Source: Akkermansiaceae bacterium
GTDB lineage: Bacteria; Verrucomicrobiota; Verrucomicrobiia; Verrucomicrobiales; DEV007
Length of the DNA: 64,000 bases
Assembly: GCA_024233005.1 (NCBI GenBank)
Contig: JACKQE010000002.1
Span: 620,001 to 684,000 of the forward strand
Direction of reading: 5' to 3'
The position numbers and the translations under genes were made by a program. Each line of letters starts with the position of its first letter. Within the stretch, counting starts at the first letter, position 1. Below the pieces are notes generated by a model. That model searched no databases. It had not been told where the DNA came from and saw only the letters and a program-made list of their open reading frames with translations. Positions 52,028 through 59,790 of the stretch are shown piece after piece.

Positions 52028-55000
52028 TTACCGCTGCTTCAGGAACGCCAGCAAGTCGGCCATCTCATCGTGACTGATTGCGGCTTCAAGGCCCACCGGC
52101 ATGAGGGACATGCCTGTTGTCTCAAACTTTTTGAGTTGGGACCGGGCGACATTTTCCGAAATCCCTCCGGGGAGTTTGATGATGATCTGATCTGCCGTTT
52201 CGCCTGCGATGAGGCCGGCCAGGGTCCGTCCATCCCGCATCTCGACAGAGTAGCCGGTCCAGCGCTCTTCGACGGCGCGGTTGGGATCGAGGATGTCGCT
52301 GAGGAGGGCTTCACGGGGTTTGGCGCGGACGTCGACGAGGCTGGGGCCGACCTCGGCTCCAAGGTCACCCAGTTTGTGGCAGGTGATGCAGGCGGCCTTT
52401 TCAAACACGGCCCGTCCCTTGGCGGGATCGCCGGGCTTGCCCGCGATGGCCGTCTGGTAATCGCTGATGACTTTGCCCCGGTCGCCCGTGGCTTGCCCAA
52501 ATACCTCGATCGCCAGGGCCTTGATCTCCTCATCCTTGGAGCGTCCGAAAACCCAGCGTTGCATGGGATCCATCAATGCCGCATTGATCTCGCCCGCTTT
52601 CATTTTGAGCATCAGTTGCCGCGCGGTCTTGGTGTTGCCGGAAAGCAGCGTCAGAGCCTCGCGCCGGGCGGCCGGTGGCAGGGTTTTCCAGCGGGAGAAG
52701 AAAAATTCCGCGACTTTTTCACGGTCGAACCTCGCCAATGCCTGACAGGCGGCTTGTTGGACGGCGGAAGGTTCCGTGGGGGCTATCAGGCGTTCCACCA
52801 AAGGAAGCACCCTTTCAAGCCCTTGCTGGGCGACCAGCGGCAAGGCCGCGACACGTTCCTCGGCGGAGCGTGAGGAATCGGCTACTACGACTCCGGCTTC
52901 CTCCAGGATGGATTGGAGAACGGCGACGCGGGTGCCGATCTCCAGGGGAGGCGCCGCCAGGAGTGCCGCAAGCGACTTTTGTTTGCCCGCGCTTCGGGCC
53001 AGCCCGGTTCCCAAAGCTCTCGCGAAGAGAAAACGACCGGCTCCGAGAGCGTCGCCCTGACCCTGGACAGTGTCGAGCACTCCCGCGATCTGTTGCGCAT
53101 CGTTGAGGGCTCCGAGCGCGGTGGCGAATTCCTCGATGGCCGCGTCATATCCAATTGTCGCGTTCTTTTCAACTCCGGCACGTCCTTGCAGGATGGCCGA
53201 AATCAGGGGGCCCACACGCTTGAAATCACCAGTCAGAATGGCGCGGCGCATCCAGAGGTCGTTGATCGCGGTGGTCCTGGTAAGGAGATGACGGCAGGCC
53301 TCCGTGACATCATCCGCGGGTTCGGTCACCAGAGGAAGCAACGCCAGAAACGCCGCACGGTCCGTGCGGGTGCGGATGAGCTGGAGCAGCGCGTCCCGGT
53401 CCCTGACGGGATCGGCGAGCGCCAGGGCATTCTCCACCACTCCGGGGTGAGAGTCTTTCAATGCCATGGAAATCTGGGCCGGGGAGAGCAGACCCAGTCC
53501 TTGCAGCGTCCAAAAGGCATGGACCCGTCCTTGAGGAGACTGGGATCCGGTGAGCATCCTGATTAGCGCCGGGCCGACGGCGACGGAACGGGCTTCAACG
53601 AGGAGACGCTGGGCGTGGATGCGGCGCCAAGAGTCGGGATGCTCCAGCAGCGGCACCAGCGCATCCGCCGATTCCGGCATCGGCTCGATCCTTCGGGCCT
53701 TGTTGCCGGCCGGGGCAAGACGCCAGAGACGTCCTTGATCGAAGCCGGCGCGCATGTAGTGGCTTTTGGAAAAGGCCTCGGGAAAAAAGATCGCATGGTC
53801 AATGAAGCGACGATACATGTCGCAGATATAGAAGGCACCGTCAGGACCGTTCCGGGTGTTCACCGGACGGGTCCATTCGTCCGCCGAGACGAGAAAATCG
53901 CGCTTGTTGCCAACCCGTTCCGCCCGGTAACTGGCTCCCTCCGGCACCAGATGGTTGCGCGTCACCAGTTGCGCGGTCGGCTCACAGACAAACAAATCCC
54001 CGGTCAACCCGGCATTGAGGGAACCGCGGTAAACCCCGATGCCGCAGGCGGCGGTGTGAGTGCCGGCATGGGCGATGGAGGTGGTATGGCTGAGGGCGAT
54101 CGGCCATACCTGCGAGGCCTGGGGTTGGATGTCGATATGTCCGTCCGTGAAGCCGGCCAAGGGATTGCGCTTCACCGCGTCCAGAGGCATGGCCGAGAAG
54201 ATGACGGGATTCCGGTTGGTGCAGGCAAAACGGTGACCCCAGTCGTCCTGCGTGCCACCGAATTGTCCGAATCCTGAGACCGTGGTGATCTCACCGGTCC
54301 GAGGATCGTAACGGAGATTGGCGCGCGCGAAGGCCGTTTTTTCACCTTCTTTGCCGGGAGGGTATATCTCACGACCATCGAGCCCGTTGCTCAGGTAGAT
54401 CGCATTGTCGAGACCCCAGCGGGGGGAGGAAACCTGCAGTTGGTTGTGCTTGGGTTCATTGACCTGGAAGAGCACCGTCCGTTCATCCGCCTTCATGTCC
54501 CCGTCAGAGTCTCGCAGGAACAACACGGCCGTGCGGGTGGTCACGAGGAGTCCGTCACGCAGGGGGCAGAGCCCCTGGCAGTGGTCCAACTCGTCCGCCC
54601 AAGTCCGCGACTCGTCGACCTGGCCGTCGCCGTTTTTATCGAAGAGAATGCGGATCCGAGAGAGCAGCGGGCCTTCACTCGGCGGTAGGGGATAATCCCT
54701 CATTTCCGCGACATACATCCGACCCCTGGCGTCCCACACGACATCGACCGGATCACAGACGAGGGGCTCCGAGGCGGCCAGCTGCATGTCGTAACCGTCC
54801 CCGTCAATTTCCCAGGCGGCCCGGCTTTGCTCGGGGGTTAGCGGCAGACGCCGGGGCAGAATACTCTCACCGCTGGTGCTGTAACCGGTGTCATTGCTGC
54901 CCTCGACGACGGCCCAATGCTCCTTGAATTGATCCAATGGCCACAGCTCCCAGCGACGGATCCGGCACTCTGCTCCTTCGCTTTGCAGGCAGAGAAACCC

Positions 55001-55777
55001 TTCGTCGGGCGAGGCCCCCGAACCTTCATTGACCACTTCGCCATTGAGGAGGACTTGAATCGCGCCGCCGCGGCAAATGACTTCGAGGCGGTTCCATTCG
55101 CCAACCGGATTTTCAAGGTCCTGGGAACCCCGGTAACCTTTGGTGTCCGTCCAGTCGGGATCCCTTCCCCGCCAGTTGATGCGCGCATTGGTCGCTTCTT
55201 CCGGTGGGAACGCGCGCCGTGCCCCGCCGGCTTTCCAGACCGGCTCCCCATCGCGATCCGGGACCGTTTCCGCGAAGAGTTTCGTCGGTGCCTTGGTGCC
55301 TGTCGCGTCTTTGTAAGCCAGCACGAGCAGATCTCCCGAACCTCCCTCAATGAGCTGGGCTTCGATCGCGTTCATCCAAGTCCCGGCGAAGGCTCCGTCC
55401 TTCCCGTAGGCATGAAGGAGGAGGCCGCAGTCGCGGGCCCGGTCACTGCGGGTGCCCCAGGTGTGTTCACCCCACTGGTATTCCAGCACCAAGTGATAGT
55501 CCCGGTAGCGAGTCTTGGTGCGGAAATAGCCAAACCCCTTGCCGGTGACGTGCAATTGACCATCCTTGATCCGCCAAACCTCCTCCCGGCTGGTGGCGAG
55601 GGATTGTTTGGGATTGAGATGCCAGGTGAAGTCCTTGAAATCAGGATCTGCCAGAAGATTCAGCACCGTCTTCGGGGCGACCACGGGACCGTTTTCGGTC
55701 TGCGCGGCTGAGGACAGGAGTCCGGCATGAAGGATGGCAACAGCAGCGAGAGGAGCGGTTAGGGCATGCATGAGCAA
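52028..55777 (-). CDS. PVC-type fusion: DUF1080, beta-propeller dehydrogenase-like, HEAT repeats and cytochrome c
   Basis: A 1249-residue secreted protein. After a signal peptide (LTAPLAAVAILHAGLLSSAA) comes a DUF1080/3-keto-disaccharide-hydrolase-like lectin fold at about 45-260 (WRIKDGQLHVTGKGFGYFRTK). Then at about 315-690 a PVC-type propeller related to membrane-bound/glucose dehydrogenases (VDVVWDARGRMYVAEMRDYP, NGPDGAFYICDMYRRFIDH). A region of helical HEAT-like repeats follows to about 1090. Last is a cytochrome c domain with GRAVFEKAACITCHKLGD (haem Cys at about 1130 and 1133, His 1134) and a likely Met ligand in SLMPVGLE. Starts at 55777 or 55771 are equivalent. Fusions of this kind are characteristic of this phylum; a role in sugar oxidation is inferred. 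Confidence 0.9.
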   Translation of the reverse strand: MLMHALTAPLAAVAILHAGLLSSAAQTENGPVVAPKTVLNLLADPDFKDFTWHLNPKQSLATSREEVWRIKDGQLHVTGKGFGYFRTKTRYRDYHLVLEYQWGEHTWGTRSDRARDCGLLLHAYGKDGAFAGTWMNAIEAQLIEGGSGDLLVLAYKDATGTKAPTKLFAETVPDRDGEPVWKAGGARRAFPPEEATNARINWRGRDPDWTDTKGYRGSQDLENPVGEWNRLEVICRGGAIQVLLNGEVVNEGSGASPDEGFLCLQSEGAECRIRRWELWPLDQFKEHWAVVEGSNDTGYSTSGESILPRRLPLTPEQSRAAWEIDGDGYDMQLAASEPLVCDPVDVVWDARGRMYVAEMRDYPLPPSEGPLLSRIRILFDKNGDGQVDESRTWADELDHCQGLCPLRDGLLVTTRTAVLFLRDSDGDMKADERTVLFQVNEPKHNQLQVSSPRWGLDNAIYLSNGLDGREIYPPGKEGEKTAFARANLRYDPRTGEITTVSGFGQFGGTQDDWGHRFACTNRNPVIFSAMPLDAVKRNPLAGFTDGHIDIQPQASQVWPIALSHTTSIAHAGTHTAACGIGVYRGSLNAGLTGDLFVCEPTAQLVTRNHLVPEGASYRAERVGNKRDFLVSADEWTRPVNTRNGPDGAFYICDMYRRFIDHAIFFPEAFSKSHYMRAGFDQGRLWRLAPAGNKARRIEPMPESADALVPLLEHPDSWRRIHAQRLLVEARSVAVGPALIRMLTGSQSPQGRVHAFWTLQGLGLLSPAQISMALKDSHPGVVENALALADPVRDRDALLQLIRTRTDRAAFLALLPLVTEPADDVTEACRHLLTRTTAINDLWMRRAILTGDFKRVGPLISAILQGRAGVEKNATIGYDAAIEEFATALGALNDAQQIAGVLDTVQGQGDALGAGRFLFARALGTGLARSAGKQKSLAALLAAPPLEIGTRVAVLQSILEEAGVVVADSSRSAEERVAALPLVAQQGLERVLPLVERLIAPTEPSAVQQAACQALARFDREKVAEFFFSRWKTLPPAARREALTLLSGNTKTARQLMLKMKAGEINAALMDPMQRWVFGRSKDEEIKALAIEVFGQATGDRGKVISDYQTAIAGKPGDPAKGRAVFEKAACITCHKLGDLGAEVGPSLVDVRAKPREALLSDILDPNRAVEERWTGYSVEMRDGRTLAGLIAGETADQIIIKLPGGISENVARSQLKKFETTGMSLMPVGLEAAISHDEMADLLAFLKQR

Positions 55778-55918
55778 ATGGGAGACAGAATGGGAGCCTC
55801 CCTTACAACATAGAGCCTTACGGCGTGCAGCTTCAGTCCCTGATCACGCCATCGTGGAGAACCCCGGAAGTGGCAGGCAGCTATCCCGGATGGCTGAACC
55901 GGCGCACTGGCCAGTGTT

Positions 55919-57574
55919 TCAGACCAGTGCCGTGTTCAGTACCTTGGAGAGTCGCTCCACCGGGTAAGGCTTCGCGAGCACCGCCCGGTAGCCGTCCCGG
56001 CGCAGGGTTTCACCGGCATCGTCGTCAAACCATCCACTGGTGGCGATGAGGCGGGCATCCTGATGGGTTTGACGAATGTGCTGACAAACGTCATCCCCGG
56101 AAAGTCCTCCGCGCAAAGTCATGTCGAGCAGCACCGCCCGGACCGGCGTTCCTGCATTGAGGTGTTTCCGATAGGTTTCGATGGCTTTTTGGCCGTCGAG
56201 CGCCAGGATCGCTTCATAGCCGAGCGCTTCGAGCATCTGTTTCGAGGATTCGAGCACACGCTCGTCGTCATCCACCACGAGAATCTTGCCGCGTCCCCGC
56301 GAAATCTCGGATTTCCCCGGGGTGCTGGTCAACTCAGGTTCGGGCACTGCGGGATTCTCAAATTGGCAGGCTGGAAAGTAGACGCAGAAAAGAGTGCCGA
56401 CCCCGACCTTCGATTGGACCGTGATCGTGCCGCCATGGCGTTGAATGATGGCGCGACAAAGGGCTAGGCCCACTCCGGAACCGGTCGGTTTGGTGGTGAA
56501 GAACGGCTGAAAAATGCGGCGCAGGGTTTCCGGAGGAATGCCACATCCATGGTCGCGAATCGAAACCATGACATAGGGGCCCGGTGGCAGGCCGAGAGTG
56601 GCGCTGTCCTGGATGAGGGCGTTTTTCACCATCATTTGGATATGACCACGGCCGTCCATGGCCTGCACCGCATTGGTGATGAGATTGTGCAGAACCTGGT
56701 TGATCTGACCGGTTTCCACTTCGGCGCCCCAGAGCCCCTCATCCACCACAAGGTCGAAACGGGTTTGCTTGCCCACCGTCCCCAAGCGTCCCGAGTTTTT
56801 GGCGACGGTGCCTAAATTGACAACCTTTCTTTCCGGGGTGCGCCCTTTGGTGAAGTCCAGGATTTGTTGCGCGAGTTCCTGGGCTGCGGTCGATGCGTCC
56901 AGAGAGTCATCGATCAATTTGCGCTCACGGCTGTTCTCCAGGGTGCGCATCCGCAGGACGGAAAGACTGGAGACGACACTTTGAAGGTGGTTTTTGAAAT
57001 CATGGGCGATCCCGCTGGCGAGTTCGGCGAGCGATTCCACCCGGCTCCGGGCTTCCAGGGACGCCTCATCGGTGGCTTCACGGGGGTCGGGCGAGGCCAG
57101 ACTTTTTCCGGGCATGTGGTGGCCTTGGCTGCCTTGAAGTGGCTGTGCCGCCGGTTTTTCGGCCTCGGACGTCGGCTGGACCAGCGGACGCATCGTCATC
57201 ACAAAGCAATGCATGCGGGCATCGACCGACCCGGGCGAGGCACAAATGGTCCAGCGGAGAGGTTCATGTTGCCCGTCACTTTTGACCACCTCGCGTTCCA
57301 TCTGGAAGACCCGGTCCTGCTTGGCCACGGCCGGGAGGCGGTCGATGAGATGGCGGAGTTGCTGCGGGTCGTAAAAATCCCCAAGATATTTGCGCGACAT
57401 CTGCTCCAGCGAATAGCCGATCATCTCCGCAGCGGCTCGGTTGGCAAAGACCACCCGGGGGCCCTTGGGTGCGACATAGTCTGCCAGCACGATGATCACG
57501 CCATCGCTGATCTGATTCAGCGCATGGACATACTGTTCAGTCCGGGATGGTGATGCCTCATTGATTGAATTCAT
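55919..57574 (-). CDS. Soluble hybrid histidine kinase with PAS and receiver domains
   Basis: A 551-residue signalling protein without transmembrane helices. A PAS domain occupies about 15-130 (VVFANRAAAEMIGYSLEQM). The H-box ELASGIAHDFKNHLQ has phospho-acceptor His 191, then N-box NLITNAVQAMD, G1 DHGCGIPPE and G2 GSGVGLAL of the ATPase domain. A receiver domain (about 425-548) has DDD in KILVVDDDERV, phospho-acceptor Asp 484 in LLDMTLRGG and Lys in LAKPYP. No separate response regulator is adjacent, so the output partner is unknown. I chose ATG 57574; the longer frame to 57682 runs into the promoter region of rpmI. Confidence 0.9.
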   Translation of the reverse strand: MNSINEASPSRTEQYVHALNQISDGVIIVLADYVAPKGPRVVFANRAAAEMIGYSLEQMSRKYLGDFYDPQQLRHLIDRLPAVAKQDRVFQMEREVVKSDGQHEPLRWTICASPGSVDARMHCFVMTMRPLVQPTSEAEKPAAQPLQGSQGHHMPGKSLASPDPREATDEASLEARSRVESLAELASGIAHDFKNHLQSVVSSLSVLRMRTLENSRERKLIDDSLDASTAAQELAQQILDFTKGRTPERKVVNLGTVAKNSGRLGTVGKQTRFDLVVDEGLWGAEVETGQINQVLHNLITNAVQAMDGRGHIQMMVKNALIQDSATLGLPPGPYVMVSIRDHGCGIPPETLRRIFQPFFTTKPTGSGVGLALCRAIIQRHGGTITVQSKVGVGTLFCVYFPACQFENPAVPEPELTSTPGKSEISRGRGKILVVDDDERVLESSKQMLEALGYEAILALDGQKAIETYRKHLNAGTPVRAVLLDMTLRGGLSGDDVCQHIRQTHQDARLIATSGWFDDDAGETLRRDGYRAVLAKPYPVERLSKVLNTALV

Positions 57575-57791
57575 GTCACGGCCAATGCGAGAAACCAAAA
57601 GATCCGTCCTCGCGGTGGTGAGCCCACTTTCTCCCCGCGAATCGGATACTCCTTTTTCTACACATTGGATCAAATTAATCAAAGTTAATTTTTCACATAT
57701 CCAAGAAAATTCTCATTTTGGATTACTGAGACTTCCGGAATATCCCCGAATCACTTGGAAAGGAAATCGGCAAAATTGAATGAAAAAATTT

Positions 57792-57819
57792 TTGCGCCTT
57801 GCAGAAAGACGACTATACT
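57792..57819 (+). promoter_or_regulatory. Possible sigma-70-like promoter of rpmI
   Basis: TTGCGC at 57792-57797 and TATACT at 57814-57819 are separated by 16 bases. The TATACT hexamer fits a -10 box well; the -35 match is weak. Transcription would then begin near 57826, only a few bases before the rpmI ATG at 57830, leaving essentially no leader. The region upstream (57650-57720) is AT-rich, so a longer transcript from another promoter is also possible. Confidence 0.35.
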
Positions 57820-57829
57820 CCCGCCCTCT

Positions 57830-58039
57830 ATGGCCAGAGTCGGAGGTAAAGCAAAAACACGCAAGTCTGTCGCGAAACGTTTTAAAGTAACGGGAACCGG
57901 CAAACTGCTTCGTCGTCGGCAGAACAAACGCCACCTGTTGCGCCGGAAAAATTCCAAGCGCAAACGTCGTCTTGGTCAACCTGCCCTTGTGGCAGAGTGC
58001 GATCATCGTCGGATGAAGGAGAACATGCCGTTCGCCTGA
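57830..58039 (+). CDS. rpmI: 50S ribosomal protein L35
   Basis: A 69-residue basic ribosomal protein of the large subunit. The sequence is rich in Lys and Arg with the L35 pattern KTRKSVAKRFKVTGTGKLLRR, RHLLRRKNSKRKRRL and a C-terminal RRMKENMPFA. Length is usual (about 64-70). It begins the translation cluster rpmI-rplT-pheS-pheT, but infC, which often precedes rpmI, is not here. No Shine-Dalgarno sequence precedes the ATG, in contrast to rplT. Confidence 0.96.
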   Translation: MARVGGKAKTRKSVAKRFKVTGTGKLLRRRQNKRHLLRRKNSKRKRRLGQPALVAECDHRRMKENMPFA

Positions 58040-58085
58040 TATCGGGAGGCCTCAGCAACACCGAACACGAAACGTCCGCGAGATA

Positions 58086-58178
58086 GAACCTCTGGTTCCA
58101 GTTCGCGGGTTCAACATCGGTCCCCCTGACTGGTTTTCTTTCCGCACCCCCCGCAGATTCAATTTGTGGGGGACGGAA
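58086..58178 (+). promoter_or_regulatory. Structured rpmI-rplT spacer with stem-loops
   Basis: The 208-base spacer between rpmI and rplT holds a small hairpin (GAACC, TCT, GGTTC at 58086-58098) and a stronger one whose left arm TTCCGCACCCCCC (58140-58152) pairs with right arm TGGGGGACGGAA (58167-58178) with one bulge. In Gammaproteobacteria and Firmicutes L20 autoregulates this operon through leader RNA structure; a similar role here, or RNA processing, is a guess from position. Confidence 0.4.
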
Positions 58179-58247
58179 GAGAGTCTGAAGAATGGGTGAG
58201 TCAGCGGACCGCAACAAAAAACAGCCTGTTCAAAGGAGAAATAAAAA

Positions 58248-58625
58248 ATGCCACGTGCCACCAATGGACCAGCCAGCCGCAAGCGACGCAATCGCTGGCT
58301 GATGAAAGCCAAGGGCTTTCGCGGTTCCCGTTCCAAGCTCTACCGTTACGCCAAAGACGCTGTCTTCAAGGCGCAGACGTGGGCCTACCGGGACCGAAAA
58401 AACCGCAAGCGGACCTTCCGCGCGCTCTGGATTCAGCGCATCAATGCCGCTGTGCGATCCCAGGGACTCACCTACAGCCGGTTTATCGAGGGGTTGAAAG
58501 CCGCCGGAATCGAATTGGACCGCAAGGTCCTCGCCGATCTCGCCGTTTCCGACGCTTCCGCGATCACCGCGCTTGTCGAGAAAGCCCAGGGCGCCTTGAA
58601 CAATAAAGTCAAAGCATCCGCGTAA
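58248..58625 (+). CDS. rplT: 50S ribosomal protein L20
   Basis: A 125-residue large-subunit assembly protein. The N-terminus PRATNGPASRKRRNRWLMKA (with KGFRGSRSKLY after it) and the folded part TFRALWIQRINAAVRSQGL are typical of L20. An AAGGAG ribosome-binding site at 58233-58238 lies nine bases before the ATG, the clearest in the window. A factor-independent terminator follows 24 bases after the stop. Length is slightly above the usual 118-120. Confidence 0.97.
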   Translation: MPRATNGPASRKRRNRWLMKAKGFRGSRSKLYRYAKDAVFKAQTWAYRDRKNRKRTFRALWIQRINAAVRSQGLTYSRFIEGLKAAGIELDRKVLADLAVSDASAITALVEKAQGALNNKVKASA

Positions 58626-58649
58626 GATCCCGCAAGGATTCCCTTTTGA

Positions 58650-58690
58650 AAGCCGGGTCTGTCGCCACAAGCGCGGGCCCGGCTTTTTTC
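58650..58690 (+). terminator. Factor-independent terminator after rplT
   Basis: AAGCCGGG (58650-58657) pairs with CCCGGCTT (58678-58685), giving an 8-bp GC-rich stem with a loop of about 20 bases, followed by a run of T (58684-58689). It separates the ribosomal protein pair from pheS-pheT. Confidence 0.8.
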
Positions 58691-58761
58691 ATGTGGCACG
58701 GGTCCACCCCATGTGTATAGAACGGGCCTTTTTCTGATGTTTCTCAATTTGATGTTCCTCC

Positions 58762-59778
58762 ATGATTGCCAGTCTTGATGAAATCCACCGCGATGCGCTC
58801 GCGGAGATCGCCACCCTTGATACCGAGGCCGCGCTGGAAGACTTCCGGGTGCGCTATTTGGGTCGGAAGGGCCGCCTCACGGTTGTCAGTGCCGGCATGC
58901 GCGAGGTGGCTCCGGCCGACAAACCAGCCGCCGGCCAGAAACTCAACGAGGTCCGCGAGGCCATCACCTCCGCTCTGGAAGGCAAAGCCACCGCCCTCGT
59001 CGCGCTGCGCGATGCGCAGGCCTTTGCCGGGATCGACGCCACCCTGCCGGGACGGCCGCTGCCACAGGGGGCGCTGCATCCCTTGACCCAGGTGCTGGAC
59101 CGGGCGGTCACGATTCTCCGTCGCATGGGATTTGCCATCGCCGAGGGCCCGGAAATCGAAACCGAGTGGCACTGCTTCGACGCACTCAACACGCCGGGCG
59201 ATCATCCGGCGCGCAACGAGAGTGACACGTTCTATTTTTCCAACGGCAAGCTTCTGCGCACCCACACCTCCTCGGTGCAAATCCGGTCGATGGAGACCGG
59301 GCCTCCGCCGGTCCGTATCATCGCTCCCGGCAGTGCCTTCCGTCGCGATGAAATCGATGCCACCCACCTCAGTGCCTTCAACCAACTCGAGGGCCTCTAT
59401 GTCGATGAGCGGGTCACCCTGGCGGATCTCAAAGGAACTCTGGAATATTTCTTCCGTGAATTGTTTGGTTCCTCGACGGAGTTGCGTTTCCGGCCCCACT
59501 TTTTCCCTTTCACCGAGCCCAGTCTGGAGGTCGATCTGAAGCTGCACGCCGCCGGCAAAACCGCCCGTTGGATCGAAATCGGTGGCTGCGGGATGGTGGA
59601 TCCGGCGGTATTTGCCGCAGTGTCCAAAACCCGGGGGGATGATGCTTATCATCCGGAGCAGGTAACCGGCTTTGCCTTCGGCATGGGGGTGGACCGCCTC
59701 GCCATGATTGAATACGGCATCCCCGATCTCCGGCTTCTCATTGAAAACGACGTCCGTTTCCTCCGACAATTCGCCTGA
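58762..59778 (+). CDS. pheS: Phenylalanyl-tRNA synthetase alpha subunit
   Basis: A 338-residue class II synthetase subunit that charges tRNA-Phe. The coiled-coil N-terminus is followed by class II motifs: GPEIETEWHCFDALNTP with HPARNESDTFYF (motif 1 side), RIIAPGSAFRRDEIDATH (motif 2) and GFAFGMGVDRLAMIEYGIPD (motif 3). Length is normal (about 330-350). pheT begins 12 bases later, so the two subunits are co-expressed. A terminator separates it from rplT, so it needs its own promoter or read-through. Confidence 0.96.
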   Translation: MIASLDEIHRDALAEIATLDTEAALEDFRVRYLGRKGRLTVVSAGMREVAPADKPAAGQKLNEVREAITSALEGKATALVALRDAQAFAGIDATLPGRPLPQGALHPLTQVLDRAVTILRRMGFAIAEGPEIETEWHCFDALNTPGDHPARNESDTFYFSNGKLLRTHTSSVQIRSMETGPPPVRIIAPGSAFRRDEIDATHLSAFNQLEGLYVDERVTLADLKGTLEYFFRELFGSSTELRFRPHFFPFTEPSLEVDLKLHAAGKTARWIEIGGCGMVDPAVFAAVSKTRGDDAYHPEQVTGFAFGMGVDRLAMIEYGIPDLRLLIENDVRFLRQFA

Positions 59779-59790
59779 CCTGTTTCCGAC

